Assembly (NCBI GenBank): GCA_003427395.1
Contig: BFEA01000245.1
Location: forward strand, 45,380-104,741
Direction of reading: 5' to 3'
From: Chara braunii
Taxonomy: Eukaryota > Streptophyta > Charophyceae > Charales > Characeae
Length of the DNA: 59,362 nucleotides
The notes beneath the pieces are model-generated. The model saw only the letters and a program-made list of their open reading frames with translations, made no database searches and had not been told where the DNA came from. Shown here piece after piece: positions 10,251-23,439 of this stretch (its first letter is position 1; each line of letters starts with the position of its first letter). A program made the translations under genes and the position numbers.

Positions 10251-13200
10251 TGGAAGGTGGTTTTCGATAAGTAAAACCAGATATTTCTAAGTTGCTTGCG
10301 TCGCCTAGGTATGGTTAGCTCGATAATGATATTTCAAGGTCGACATTCAGGTCGTGGTCCTTCGGGACATCCGTTAAAGGTTAGAAACATATAGAGAAGA
10401 GGGAAATGGTCCTTGAGAAAAACCCCAGGTGGTCCCCTACTAATGTGCGTTGAGCCTAGTTTGTCTTAAAGGCGTTTCGACCATCCGACAACGTTATAAG
10501 ATAGCGCGGCCAGCGGGGGAGGGGAACTTTCGATTGAGGGAGTAGAGTTTCGTGAAAAAAATGTTGTTCTGGTGCGCTGATAGGAAACGAACGAGAAGGA
10601 ATCGAGGGAGTTGACGAGGCTGACAAGGAAGGGAGGGAAAAGGAAAAAAGAACAAGGGAGGAAAGGTGTGATGTAGCTACTCTGTGTGTGACATTTAGCG
10701 TGCGTGGCAGCTCCGCATACTGCTCCTCAACTAGGAGCTCGTTGGGGCGTTCATTATCACGACTTCTTGTGATCATGTTTGTTTCTTTTAAGGGTGACCT
10801 CTCCGTTGGTTAGCTTCATCCAAAGCTCGTTATTACCCCAATTACTGCGCTTTTGCCAGAACTTGGCCGGGCTCGTGGCCAAATTCGGCAAATCACGGAG
10901 TACGTTCTAAGATAGAAGAGGAGGGCAACAAGTAAGCAGACCAAGAGGAATGCACATTTCTATATTATAGAGGAATACTCATTTTTCTTCAATATACTTA
11001 CCTGATCTGATTGTAGCGCAATTTACATCAGGTTATCGTCGGGATCCTATTGTGTCGGTGATCTTAATTATTGTTGGATTCTATGTATAAGATCGTCACT
11101 ATCGTGATTATATTACTCGTCTTCGTCATCAAACAATGCTTCGTTGACAATGTGGAGGTCATACGGCTGCACGTGCTCATCATGAAGGTCCTGTCGGTAA
11201 TAGTTGTGCTCGTCGGGTGGTCTTCTCGGTCGAGATCACACTCCCTTTACTCGTCCAAAATTCCCACCTTGATCTCGATGGTGGATGTGTTGACATATAC
11301 TTTGGCCAACATTGATGACGAGTGAATTTGGCTAACTAGTCCGATGAAGTATAAAGTTATAAGAGAGAACGAGAGGGAGGTGTACGAACCTGGTCGACGA
11401 ACCGACAAGGCGCAATAAATTGGGAATCGAGCTGCTGGGAGGAGGTGTATTTTCTTACGGTCAAGCGAAAGTTTTATTTTTCTTCTTTTAGGAGCAGCAG
11501 AGATAGGGTGTGTCTCGAGTGCATTGGAGGGGCTGAGCGGATCGAAGGTTGAGCTACAGTACTAAGCTGCACATTAGGGTTGGCGGAGAAAGTTCAGTAA
11601 TGTATCTCTGGATAATGTGGAGCAAGATACATCCTCATCCAATGTAATCAATAGCTGGGGGGTGACGCTGTTGGTTGTAGTTGTCGTTTACACTTGTTAT
11701 GACGGTCGCCCTCTTGACCATGATTTAGGAGTTTGTGGCCGTGTGGCAATTGGTGGTCACCCTTGAACTTTTATCTGCTCATGTTTGGCGGTAGGTTTAA
11801 TCCCGTTTTTCCGTTCTTATTTTGCAGATATAGTGAGCAGTGGAGTGGGCACATTGCTCCTCATCACAGATCGCTGCAGCATGCAGCCGCCATTTTTTTC
11901 TGTCACGTGTTATGTCTGTTATGGTCTGCCCAATTCGATGTGGTCGCGATCCTGAGGGTGGTTCTCTTTATCTGCGTTTGCTTTCATCTGCTGATCATGT
12001 CATCTCCTCCACCTTCGTAGAGATGTGTTTTCATTCCGCTTAAAATCTTCATTGCTATGTTTCTTTCCCTCGTCGATTTGACAGAACCTAACCGATCCGA
12101 CGATTAGGTGCAGTCATATGACTAAAAGGGTCTCATAGTGTGATAAGGGAAGGGTACGGGCGTAGCGAGCTAGAGCCGAAGGGAAGCCAGGGTAAGTAGA
12201 GAGCAGGGACGTGAGAAAAGGGGTAAAGTTCGAGAGAAAGAGAGGGGGAGCTCCTCAAAACTGTGTAACTGTAGGAAGTAGGATATATGGATGCACTAGG
12301 TCATATTCTAGTGAAAGATTTATGTCATCTTGCTCGATTGGCGAGTAGTGGAGCAACGCTGCTCAAGGCCTATTAGTCCCATATGAGCGAGGCTGTAGAC
12401 TGTAGTCTACCTTGAGATAAAGGTCGTGGTCACACTGCTATTCGTCATCTACTGCGATAGTTTTAATTATCTTCTCCGAAGTCGAAGGCCATGTTTTCTG
12501 GTTGTCATTTCTGTACAGAATCGCCAAGTTAGCCATGGGAAAGGGCCACTCTTGAGACTTACTAAGGCCTAAAATTAGTGACGATGATTGCACAATAAAA
12601 AACTCTCTGCTGATTTTGCGAAGGGAAGTTTGGTTTTCGGGTGAGAACGACCACTGAACTACCAACTCAGAACTGAATAGTTTGACTCAGTCTACTGGTG
12701 GTCAACTTCAGACAACGATCATTGAGTTATTTCTTACTGCAATTACTTGTTACTACTACGTTGTGGGGTGTTATTATAGTACAGTCGGGTTTTGTCCCCA
12801 TTGCGATTCGATGGTTGTTGCTTCCTAATGTAACATTTTTATCCTAATTGGCATTGATTGCTCCTTTAGTTAGCACCACTCCTGATGTATAGGACAAACA
12901 AAAATAGAGAATCGAGGCTTAGGTAATACCGCTTTTCAGACACGTCCCAGCAGGAGTCGTTGTCCTCAAGAAGGAGGTTGCTACCCCGACGCAGGAGTTG
13001 CAGCTCTCTATGGGCGACTCACAAATGATGAGCAACAAGTAACTGTCACTTCTAAGTATTATTGTTGTTGGCTTCTTGATAGTGTCCGTGAATTGAAAGT
13101 GATGATGCTTTAACAACGACAAATTATTGTTTTGTATTCAAGAACTATCGTTGGTATTTGAGTGATATTGTGGATATCGGTGTTGCTGCACGGGGCGCTA

Positions 13201-13936
13201 GTCGCTGCTAGTAAGGCTTCCAGCCAATGTGGTTCACATAACCAACAAACAACTGCGGAGATTGTCTGCGGAGTTACGGCTGTTGCAACCCGTTTTTACT
13301 GTTGTTGTTCTTAAAAGCAATGCATTGTGCTTAATGACTTGGGTTAAGGTTGTGCTGCTACTGGCCACACAACCTATGCATGTCGTAGCAGTCAGCCTGG
13401 ACTATATTTGGACTCGAACTATGCAAAAAAAAGACATGGTCTGTGTAATTTTCGGCCCTTTTGTTGCATCTTCGCTGTGCACCGTGCTTTTGCTGAAAAT
13501 TGCCGCAAATACATTGTGAATAAAGCACGGGCGTGTGCTCTATTCGAACGGAGCGCTCGAAGGTTGATTAGCTACAGTCTGGTCAAAAAGGGTCACTGCG
13601 GGCCTGCGGCAACTTGAAAGTTTGTCACGAGATTGGTATTGTGCGTTATGACCGTGGTCTAGCATTTTCTTGGTCGTCATTGCAGGGCCCTCAAGCGATT
13701 CAAAACATCAAGGTCCTCTTTTGTGAGTTGAGTTTATCCCTCTCTTGTATCTCAAGCCTCTTAAACCCCTCATTGTGTCCTTCTTACTGTAAGTCTAATA
13801 TGAGGTTACGAGAGGAAGGCGGCAGGTGGGATTGCAACCCGTAGGACAGTACCAAGACCTTGCAGGAGGTCAGCCCACCAGTTGTAAGAGTTCTCCCAGA
13901 GCCCAGACGGGGTTCTCGAAGCAAGGAACACTTAGG

Positions 13937-13944
13937 TATAAATT
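13937..13944 (+). promoter_or_regulatory. Conserved TATA-like box in LTR
   Basis: TATAAATT followed by TTATTTACAC is the same in both LTR copies (13937 and 33273), despite divergence around it. It is a candidate U3 promoter element. No start site can be proven from sequence. Confidence 0.3.
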
Positions 13945-14254
13945 TTATTTACACGTTTGAACTCATTCCTTTAAACTCTATTATCCTTTGCTATTATGCG
14001 CTTGCAAGTATGACTGAGAAAATTAACTATTTTTATTTGTTTTGTGTTCAGACATGATATGAAAGGTAAAATTGACAAATATGTATGGCAACCCAAATTA
14101 TTGGTGTGAATTCATACCGAATAAATGGGGAAAGGCGGGATGAAGGTCCTTTGCATGTGTTTGACCAGATTAACGCAAGGCTGGATCCCTTTAAGTTGAG
14201 TGGTTCCGTCGTATGGTTTATTTTTGTATGCTGGGGTGAGTGTATGACCTTTAA

Positions 14255-15505
14255 GGTTTGGGCCTATCCTAAATTGGACGGTCCACGCACTTGTTTTTTT
14301 TTGGGGTTTCTGAACAGGAGGATGGGCGCCCTAAGTTGGGAAGGGTCATATTCCTGATGTTTCTTTTAGGTTATTGAAGCAAGACTGAGGATATACTAAG
14401 TTGCGTAGACCTAGTCTTCTATTTGTTTTATTCTGAAGGGGACAACGAGATGAGACTAGGCGTACCCCTAAGTTGGGATGACCTAGCCGTTAGCTATGAA
14501 TTTAGAAGGTAATCCAAAGTATAAAAATTGATATATATATATATATATGATATATGATATATATATATATATATATATATATGATAGCCTGACACCCTAA
14601 GTTAGTAGGTCCAGTCAGTAAGTCAGGTAGAACAAAAAGAAAAGGAAAGTACATAAAGAGTATAATGTGAAGGTGACCTGAGCAGGTTGAACGTACCCGT
14701 GAGTTGGGGAGGTTCAATCTTATGCCTGTGATAACATAAAAAGGCAGAAAGATAGTATAAAACTTCTTCATTTTCTCTTTTAAACATAAGGCAGGGTTGG
14801 ATATCTCCCCAAGTTGGGTAGGCTTAACCATCTCCCAAAGAAAAGAAAAAAAAACTGTAAAGTTTGTATTGAGTATTTATGATTGTTTGAGTTGTTGTTA
14901 GGGAGATTAAGTGTATCCCTAAGTTGGGGCGGTTTAGTCATACGTTGTTCGTAACCTATTTGAGGCAGATCAAGCATACCCTTAACTTAGGGCGGTCTGA
15001 TCACATTCTCTTATGTACCTTAAACTGTTCAGGCTAACTCAACGTATCCCTAAGTTGGGGCGGTCTAGCGATATGCTTTTTGCAGTTAATGCTATGTAGG
15101 TTGGATGTACCCTTATGTTACGACGGTCTGACCATTCGTCGTGTGTATTTGTTTAGGCAAGTTACACATACCTCTAAGTGGGGCAGTCTAATCCTATGTC
15201 ATATGTAAACTTGGTTTAAGGCTGACTAGACATACTCCTAAGTTGGGCAGTCTAGTCTTATGCGTCATGTCGTCATCTAAGCAGAGGTGAGACGTACCCT
15301 TAAGTTGGGGCGGATTGGTCATATGCTTTATGTTCGTAGTTTATGTTGGGTCAGGCATACCCCTAAGTTGGGGTCGTCTGGACATATGTTTCACTCATGT
15401 AAGCTAGGCATACCCCTAAGTTGGGGCAGTCTAGTTGTGCGAACCCTAGTCACTTGCTTAGGCAGGAGAGGCGTACCCCTAAGTTGGGGCGGTCTGATCC
15501 TATGC
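14255..15505 (+). repeat. Palindromic minisatellite in 5' LTR (CCCCTAAGTTGGGG core)
   Basis: About 16 degenerate copies of a core reading roughly GGCATACCCCTAAGTTGGGG followed by CGGTCTGATC. Spacing is about 60-65 bp in the right half (cores near 14912, 14978, 15042, 15107, 15167, 15231, 15293, 15356, 15409 and 15471) and wider on the left. Each core is a near-palindrome (CCCC...GGGG with AA/TT inside). Sequence between cores is much less conserved than the cores. The same array is at 33590-34820. Confidence 0.8.
14529..14582. repeat. TA microsatellite
   Basis: Interrupted (TA)n run inside the LTR. The 3' copy has a shorter run at the equivalent position (about 33868-33892). Confidence 0.9.
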
Positions 15506-15898
15506 CATAGAAAAGTGGGGGTTACTAAGGGTTAAAAGAACTGACAGACTAACGACCTACCTTACCAAAGCAAATGTGGGATTGAGAGAGATGTTGGTTA
15601 TGCATGTTTGATTGAGGGGCACTCGTTTTGGGGCATCTCTTGATAGCGTTACTTGTTTGGATGCTTGCCGAGTGTTGGAGCCATAGACTATAATAGATGA
15701 TGTGAAGGGAAGCTTGGGATAAGGTAGGTCCGACCTTACTGGAAGTTAGCACTAGTGCTAGCTCACGATCTCACCTTCAAAGAGAGGGATCGTGTAGACT
15801 ATCGCTAGTTCTAACCACTAGATAAGTGTTTGCCAGTTAGTCCCAGGTATAATTGCACTTTGCTTTAACATTTTCAGCGTTGTATAAATCTTGGTAGC

Positions 15899-16015
15899 CT
15901 CTTTTTCCTACGGGAAGCGCTGCCGAAATTTTTACAAATCTAAAAAGAGTTAGTCATTTTTGTAGTAGTAAAAATTCTGAGAAGACATTTTTCCTACGGG
16001 AAGCGTTGCCGAAAT
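15899..16015 (+). repeat. Pair of CCTACGGGAAGCG...CCGAAATTTT repeats
   Basis: A segment of about 30 bp (TTTTCCTACGGGAAGCGCTG then CCGAAATTTT) occurs twice about 85 bp apart, and both copies are kept in the 3' LTR (about 35208-35325). A related GAAGCGCTGCCGAAATTGTG unit is tandemly repeated in element 3's LTR at 46171-46300, linking the two LTRs. Confidence 0.7.
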
Positions 16016-17793
16016 TTTATAAAATTTAGATAGTTAAATTGTTTTCTGCTAGGGAAAACTTTGACAAGGTGATGCTAAAGTTCTCAATGACTTCTGAGGG
16101 TGGTAAGGTAAACTACTTAACGCTTGTAAAGGAGCCAAGTTGTGGAGTAGTGTTTGTCCTCCATCTATCTTGAATGAAGTACTTGGTCCCCTTTGGCTTG
16201 AAACTGTGGTGCAGGTCAACGAATTTGATTGAAGGCTTGATTCGTTTGGTCTTATCCTACGAAGGATCATTCTCCTGTTATCCTTTGATAACAAGTCGGT
16301 TTACGACACAACTTACTTGCTTCTGCATCTCGACCTAAAACCTTGGTCACTGTGGGTTCTTATGTTTCTTGGGATTTTCACCGAGATTTCTTTCTAAGTG
16401 GCAATTTTTAAAGACCGAGTATCTTTATTGAGGGATGGTGAAGAAAGGTTGAAGCTTGGGTGCATAAGGCAGGGTGTGAGTCACAGAAAGGTTAGGGCTT
16501 GTGTGCATAAGGCAGGGTGTGTATGTTGTTGTTGTTCGAATTCTGAGTGATCGCATGTATGCATAAGAGATATCTTTTTGGTTAAGTTTTTCTGATTGTC
16601 TGAGTATTGCATGAATGTGGATGAAGAAGCCACACTACTGTTGTGAGAGTGATCGTCGAATACCACATAAACTTCTGCTTGACTGTTTGAAGTACCTTTG
16701 CTTAACATAACTATAAAGACTGAATGGAATCCCACAGTGGTTGTGAGAAGTGGTCGCCTCATATTTTATATATATAATACTGCGAGTGTCCGCATAGCCT
16801 ACTACGGCCATGTGAAAGGAGTGAACAGATTATGCCCTCGAGAGAAGAGAGAGATTTCCTTTATTTTTTGCTTTTTAAAATTATTATGGTTGGGCGTTGT
16901 ATTCTATGTCAATCGTCAAAATCAAACCCGTTGATTTCTTTTTAGGCCCTGGATGATGCAGCTTGTCTCCAAGACCATGAGAGATGACTGCCACCAGAGG
17001 TTGTAACCTATGAATCGCCCACTTTTCGCAGGTTGCAGAAAAGGGCGTGGTGATCAACCGCCTTGGCGGTTGTTTAGCGTCCAAATACTAACCCCTTAAG
17101 GCGCGTGTCAGCCGACACTTGGGTGTCGAACGCGACCTTCGAAAGCATCGAGTACAGTGTAATTATGGGTACTACAAAGTACTTCGTCATTGCAACTCCA
17201 TGCATATGTTTGCATTGCTAATCAATATGAGAAAGGCCTAGCGCCCGCACAATTTTATTTTAAGTCTCCCATGTGATGCCTAACTGATTTCTGTGTTAAA
17301 ATGTTATACGTTGGATACTGAAGGGATTAGGCGAGTCTTGTTTTTGTGTGTGTATTTTAATATTCGCGTGGTATAACGTGTTGTGAGTGGAATGCGTCCT
17401 AGTTGACCGATAACGGATCGCGCTTGAGACTGTCGCCCCTAAAATGCGTCGATTCGCGCGCGGGCTCGATTCGGTGCATTAACCACGGGTACCCCTTATG
17501 CGACAATGAACGAGAAACACCCTCAGTTGGGCCACATCTGGGATTGCATATGAAAAACCTTTCCATGTGGTTCAGTAGTTTGGCGGGGATACACCCACCC
17601 AAAGGGATGGTGACAGCTCCCCCGGGTGGAGGTAAGTTGTACCTCGCGTAACCCTATTCTGTCGTAAGGGATCGCGAGAGGTATGGTTGGGGCACTCAAT
17701 CGGGGCGGCGGAACGCTCTACGACGAAGTCCTGCAAAAATCCTGCGTGACGCGACCGGGAGGGTCCCCTTGTGGGACTGATGCGCTCGATAGG

Positions 17794-17813
17794 TGACGCC
17801 GTTGTTGGGTATC
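17794..17813 (+). promoter_or_regulatory. Primer-binding site, decayed tRNA-Asp type
   Basis: TGACGCCGTTGTTGGGTATC matches the complement of the 3' end of plant tRNA-Asp (TGGCGCCGTTGCCGGGGATC) at 16 of 20 positions. Three of the four differences are transitions. It lies two bases after the LTR end, as expected for minus-strand primer annealing. The same site is perfect in element 3 at 49965. Confidence 0.8.
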
Positions 17814-18201
17814 TCGACTGCCTACCAAAGTCCTTAATGAACAAACCCAGATTGAGTGATGATCCAGACAAAACGATAAACTTTGCGTTTACATCAACTG
17901 ATGTAGTAGGTTCCAACAATCGTATTGGATTAGGCCAATGAAAAGAGGCGTATGCAGTACATAAGTCGTGATATTATTGGTAATGTATGAAGTAAGAATA
18001 TGTGATTATGAATATGACTAAGAGTATACCTGTGTCCCTAAGTAAGCAATAATAGTTCGTAAAAGGGGCATGTAATTGCACTTAGTGGGAAAGAGGACGA
18101 ACGATTGGTTGTGAGAAACATGAAGTGTATAAAGAGTTAATGGGTCGTTAGTAAGTTAGTAGGCCATCTTTTTTCTTCCCTACAGGTTTTAAAAAGGGTA
18201 C

Positions 18202-20042
18202 ATGGCGGATGCTGATGGAATCGAGCGAGGTCTGGCCGTGACGCTGAAGGATATTGTCAAAGCAATAGAGAAAAGGGAGTTGGCAAGGGTGCAAGTACCC
18301 AAGGTTGACATTTTTCTGTTCAAAGGAGAGAATGTGTCTGAATGGCTGGAGTTGTTTGAGCGGGTCACTAGTGAGGCATCTGAGGCAGATAAGTTCAAAT
18401 TTTTGCCCTATTTCTGGTGCGAAATCCGACCGCAAATAATGAAGGTAGCTGCAGGAGCGGCAGGGGTTTGGGCAAGCTTTAAAGAAGAAATGCAAAGGTG
18501 TTTTAAACTAGGGGATGGTTTGCTAACAAAACCAGACTCGGAAATGTTACACCGAAACGAGTTTACCACGGTGGGTGCGTTCACGACGACCTTTGAGAAA
18601 ATGGCAAGGAAAGTCCCTGGAATAGCAGAAGAGGAGCCGTGCACGACTTTTCCGGGGCACTTTACAAATTTCGAGGCCTTTGCACTGACAAAGAAAGGTG
18701 CACCAAGAAAGAAACTGACATGGGTGACGATAAAAGAAAGCGTAATAGACAGGAGTAAGACCAAATGAAGCTCTTCCAGATGCGACAAGTAAGGAAGAAG
18801 AGGAAGGCCATGGACGCCACAATAAGTGGTGGCCATGATCTTAACAAAGTTGCAGAAAGTTGCAGGGATGTAGTGGCCCAACTCGAAGCCGCGAATTAGG
18901 CAAATACTCTGAAAAAAGTTATGGCAGTGACACAAGTCCAGGGGAGGGTAAAAAAAGTGGTAGTAAGGGAAGAACCAAAAGAGGAAGAGGAAGAAGAAGA
19001 AGAACCTAAGCCTCAGAGGCTAACGAAGACTCAAAGAAAGGCCAGAAAGATGGTCCAAGGAGGACAAGGCTCAGGACGAGGCCAACGTCCTCAAGCAATA
19101 GTGATGCCACAACCTGAGTTGCATGGCCAGACTGGGATGATGGGACGCGCACGAACTGGGCAAGCACCTTACGGACACCGGTTAGGCTACAGGCCTTCGA
19201 GCCCTGTGCTTCGGTATAATCCCTATGCACCATGTGCAGTGAGTGGACAGTATGGACCCTATACAGGGGCTCCTATGAGTGTAGCTTCTTGTGGATTTCC
19301 AGGGCCCCAAGCTCAGCAGGCAAGTCAACCAAACTGGCAGCCAAGCCAGCCCCAGTAGCTAGCGCCGCAAGCATCCCAAAGGAATCAAGGTGGCGGGCGC
19401 GGACAAGGTCAAGGATGGGGACGAGGACGAGGAAATGGTGATTACGAAGGAGGTGGAAGAGGAAATGCTGGCAGTAACTCCGATGGAGGAAGCGGGGATT
19501 GGAATGCATCAGGAAATCAAGGTGGCTAAGAAGGTAATCGAGGTTACGGAAGAGCATGAGTAGATTGAAAGAACACAATTTGCTGACATTATGGGAAGAA
19601 GGGTCACATGATTAAGTTTTGCCATGTCCAGAGCAATGATGAGGACGAAGGGTTGATTAGTACCAACTATGATGGGGATATCTATGACAAATTTGGATAC
19701 TATAGTGACCCAATGATTGCAGGAGGGACAAGAAATGAGGTCGTGCAAAAAGTCAATGCCTCCAATGTACCCGCTCCTCCAACTATATTTCGGATTTGGC
19801 AAGAGGAGGAGACCCGCCATGACGTAAGGGTGGAAGAGATAGGAGAGAATGAGAAGGTAGAACAAATGGTGAAAGTCGACACCATAAGGAAGGAGAGCAT
19901 CCTGGTAGAGTCGGACAATGAGGGAGAAGAAGGTTGTTGGACTGAGGTACGAAGGATAATGAAAATGATGGAGGATTTGATGGCGAAAATAGAAAGGTAC
20001 CAATGCAAGTTGACCACTATGTGCGAGGAAGTCAAGGAGTGA
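18202..20042 (+). pseudogene. Element 2 gag relic with broken zinc knuckle
   Basis: Frame 18202-18768 begins MADADGIERG and has a VQVPKVDIFLFKGENVSEWLELFE block, matching the VQVPLFDGTNASAWADKFE start of element 3's gag. A frame change near 18765 continues through 18921-19358 (acidic, then Arg/Gly/Gln-rich, as in nucleocapsid) and 19608-20042. The knuckle near 19590 reads C-stop-H-Y-GKKGH-MIKF-C: one codon is TGA and the second zinc Cys reads Tyr (TAT), both explained by G-to-A changes. It is non-functional. Confidence 0.75.
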
Positions 20043-20396
20043 AAAAGAAATGTGCCACTGGTATACCTCAATTGTGTAGGCCCAAGAGCGAAAGGAGAAC
20101 CTGTGAAGTGTGACAATCGCAGGGTCAACGCCTTGATCTTGGACGACTTTTAGGCCACCGTCAAAATCCGGAAGGGCGCCATAGGCAATCAGGACAAGGG
20201 CTAAGGGGCCGGTGAACTTTGATTAGCCAACAAAAAATATTCCTGAGCCTAGTGGGAAAAATGAGGTTGTCGAGGTTCCAGGGATGAGGATGAAGAGGAC
20301 GAGAGGTTGAGACAGGAGCAGAGGGCTAAAAAGAAAGGTGTTAAGACAAACACAGACAGGTTCCTAAAAGGGAAGAAGAATAAATACATTGTCTGA

Positions 20397-21443
20397 GTGG
20401 AAGAAGGATATGATATGGAAGAAATGATGGACATGATCCTTGAGGGTCATAATCATCTTATGAACATGAAGGATGTCCTCGCTTCAACCCCTAGGCTTTG
20501 GGACGAGCTCAAAGCTCGACTGTCCAAGAAGATGGTGGGTAACGTACGCTTAGAAGCTATAATTCCCAAAGAAGCGGAATGGGCAGAGACAGGCACGAAG
20601 ATGGATTGGAAGTATGTCGCATGTGGATGCTTGGATGTGGTAGTGAAAGAGAAAACATGCACGACGATGATGGATACAGACACAGGGATGAACCTCATAA
20701 AAAAGGAACACACTTTGCGTTTGGGGATGAAAATTTATCGCTCCGATAACGGAATCCTTATGAGAGTGAATAGTAGGTTTGTGTTTGTGGGGACCGCGCC
20801 GGGCGTGGTCTTGGAGATTGGCAAGGTAAAACCAAGTAGTTGTTTTTTCATAATGCCTGATCTTTGATCATTCTATCCTATTGGGTCGATCTTTCCTAAG
20901 TCGGGCAAAGACCCTCATACTTAACAAGCATGATGAGACGATGTTCCTCGTGTTATGCGACCAATGTATGACAACTATGAGATTATCACATGCAATAATA
21001 CGAGGCCGCGAAGTATAAAGAATCGGTTGAACCCTGTATCTTTCACAGTTGAAGAGTCAGAGAAGAAGAGAAGGAGGTTAGAAAAGGAAGAGTTTGAAGG
21101 GAAGGAACAACAGAAATCACTGACTATTAACCTAACCAGTATAGACGATGCTATGGACATAGTGTCTACCTATGGGATGACGGATCAAGAGGTTGTGCAA
21201 ACCCTAAGAGAAAAGGTGGTGAAACAGATGGGAGAAGGAGAGGCGGAGTTGGTATATCGAGTGTCCGGAAGTGTAAGAGGACCGGCAGGAGTCGAACCTC
21301 AAAGCGCAAGTCGACCTTTTTTAGGGGTAGGCTTAAACAAGGTTCACAAAGGCAGTACACAAGGATATATAAAAAATGTTGCTCAACTCTTGTGCTCGCG
21401 ACTGAGGAGCAAGAGGTCCATTACGAGAGGGAATGAGAATTGA
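20397..21443 (+). pseudogene. Element 2 protease and linker region
   Basis: Frame 20397-20867 aligns with element 3's protease: MDWKYVACGCLDVVVKEK against MDWHCVATGLLKVQIGSC. The active-site region reads MMDTDTGMNLIKKE, so the Asp-Ser/Thr-Gly triad is disturbed. Frame 20955-21443 continues into the linker, with the YDNYEIITCNNTRPRSIKNR block matching YYEVLKCENTRPTNSRNR in element 3. It would process gag-pol if intact. Confidence 0.7.
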
Positions 21444-22440
21444 CACGAGAAATGCGAGAGAGTGCAGAAAATGGGTCATGTCGTATCAATGAAGAAACAG
21501 AAGAAGCGCTAATAATAGGAAAGTCTGGTTTTCTTACGGCGCAAGACAAACAATTAGTGGTGGACACCATAAGAGGAAAACATTCTACGTATACCTTCAA
21601 TGATGACGAACATGAGCGTCTTGATGTTGACATGATTTCAATGATTCAGATACATATTGTGTCACACGAACCATGAAACTTGCGAGGTGCACGATATCCC
21701 AATCCAGCTGACGAAGAGAAGGTGGTGAAATACCTTGATGGGAAAATCCGCACGTATGTGTCAGACTACTCAAGTGAATCGTATGCATCCCTCTGGTTTT
21801 GCTTCGTCAAACCAAATGAGACTTTGCGATGGGTACAGGATTTACAGCGATTAAATGCTGTAACTGTAAGAGACGCATGTGATTTTTCGTACGCTGATGC
21901 ACTCTTGGAAGCCTACGCCAGATGATCTATAATATCACTTATAGCTCAGTATTTTGGTTATGGGCAGTTTCCTGTCTACCCATCAGACAGACCTATGACG
22001 ACGATGCACACTCATTGGGGTCTGATTCATATGAATGTCGCACCGCAAGGGTGAACAAATACAGTTGTCATGGTCCAAAGGCATATGGTAAGGACGACGA
22101 GGCCAGTGAGTCCTCATATTACACAGTTGTACATTGATGATCTGACTGTAAAAGAGTCAAAAGAGAAGAGCAAGCAGGAGGTGATGTTAGGGATTAGATG
22201 ATTTGTCTAGGATCAGGTGCAAGATCTGTGCAGGATTCTAGACTTAGTAAAAAAACATAACCTTAGTACAAGTGGATCAAAATTCATACATTGTATGCAC
22301 GGAGCAACAATTTTAGGGTTTGTGTGCGACGAAACGAGTCGTAGGCCAAATACTAAGAAGAACAATAAGATTCTCGAGTGGTATTTGAGACAATCACGAA
22401 AGTAAGGGGCTTTCTGGTACGTGTGGATTTTTTAGGGTGT
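21440..22440 (+). pseudogene. Element 2 reverse transcriptase
   Basis: Pieces at 21440-21676, 21680-21925, 21922-22137 and 22217-22405 parallel element 3's RT: RLDVDMI.MI, GKIRTYVSDYS, WFCFVKPNETLRWVQDLQRLN and KSRHCM/GATILGFVCDE-like blocks. The catalytic motif LYIDDLTVK is readable near 22125-22155 in a shifted frame. There are at least four breaks, including TGA where element 3 has Trp (CEPSTOPN against HEPWN). It is dead. Confidence 0.8.
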
Positions 22441-22526
22441 TTATTAAGGGGTTTGGAGCTAAGACAGAGCACTTGTGAAAACTTATGCGCGAAGGGCAAG
22501 ACTGGACGTGAGGAGATAAACAAGAA

Positions 22527-23030
22527 TTGGTAATCAAAGTCCTGAATAAAAAATTTGAGGAAAGGGGTTTGGTGTTGGGGGTGCTAGACCATGCCGCCAC
22601 ACTAACAAGGTTTTTTTTTTTGGAGACTGGTGCTGGATCAACTGCCTTAGAAGGTGTGTTGATTCATAAAGATTGTCAAGGAGAAGAACGTCCTTTGAGA
22701 TTTGAAAGTCGAACGCTTAACACAACTGAGAGAAATTACTCTCAGTTTAAGCGTGAGATGTTGACAGTTTTTCATTGTTTGCAAATTTTCAAGAAGTACC
22801 TCTTTAGCAGACGGTTTGTGCTAAGAGTTAACCCAACTGCTCTGGCTGGTTCTCTTAAGAATTACGCTCCTTCGGATCCAACTATTGTCAGATGGTTAAC
22901 ATACATTTGGATGTTTGGTTTCAAATAGAGCGTACTCTAGAGAATAAAAATAGAGCCAATGAGTTAAGTCGCCTCGACTGGGATAAAAACAATAAAGGAG
23001 TAATCGAAGACACTCCACCAGTCGATGAGT
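22527..23030 (+). pseudogene. Element 2 RNase H
   Basis: Frame 22527-22928 carries FLETGAGSTALEGVLIHKD (the position of the first catalytic Asp reads Gly, compared with ETDAGPTALGGVL in element 3), RPLRFESRTLNTTERNYSQFKREML and RVNPTALAGSLKNYAPSDPT. After a stop at 22928 it continues NRANELSRLDWDKN near 22960. Catalytic Asp residues are lost, so it would be inactive even if translated. Confidence 0.75.
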
Positions 23031-23439
23031 TTTTTTGATAAAAAGGGAGATGTAAAACTTCACATTAACTTCTGGTTGCTAGCGTTAGGTCAACATGTTA
23101 CTTTAGACGACCTGTATGTCTCGCACCTCCGGGTCATGTGCGACGACAAGATAAAATCCTTAAACCATGTGTAGAGGAAGATTTTTGGGGGATATCAGGA
23201 GTAGAATGGATGATGGATTTGGCCCTGCCAGAAAAGTTCCAGCTACAAGAGGATTTGGTCACAATGGAGAATGGACCCCGACAAATGGAAATGCATAAAG
23301 ACTGTCAGGTGGAATGTATGTTCTGGCGAACTCGTTGTTGGAGGATGAAGTTGCTAGAAATGAGGGAGTACGGCAAAATGGGGAAGAGAATGTGGTCCAC
23401 ATAAGGGAAGATGAGGAATTTTAAAAATGAGAGATAAAA

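Larger units (their letters stand above)
9102..17791 (+). repeat. Element 2, 5' LTR (8.69 kb)
   Basis: It starts TGTTGGCCCGAATACCC and ends ...GCTCGATA two bases before the primer site. The related element 3 LTR ends ...GCTCGACA, so the terminal CA has become TA. The start resembles the TGTCGGGGCAGAAACCC start of element 3's LTR. The LTR contains a tRNA-like A-box region, a conserved TATA-like box, a palindromic minisatellite, a TA microsatellite and a pair of CCTACGGGAAGCG repeats. No long conserved reading frame survives. The length far exceeds the usual 0.3-2 kb of plant Ty3 LTRs. Confidence 0.75.

Noticed and set aside
14255-15505. CRISPR-like array (regular repeats and spacers)
   Set aside because: Cores are degenerate, spacing is uneven, the array occurs identically in both LTR copies of a eukaryotic retroelement, and no cas gene is present.
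18408-18935. Antisense frames opposite gag (18408-18935, 19509-20003, 25402-25941)
   Set aside because: They mirror the codon structure of the sense gag-like frames and carry no motif of their own.
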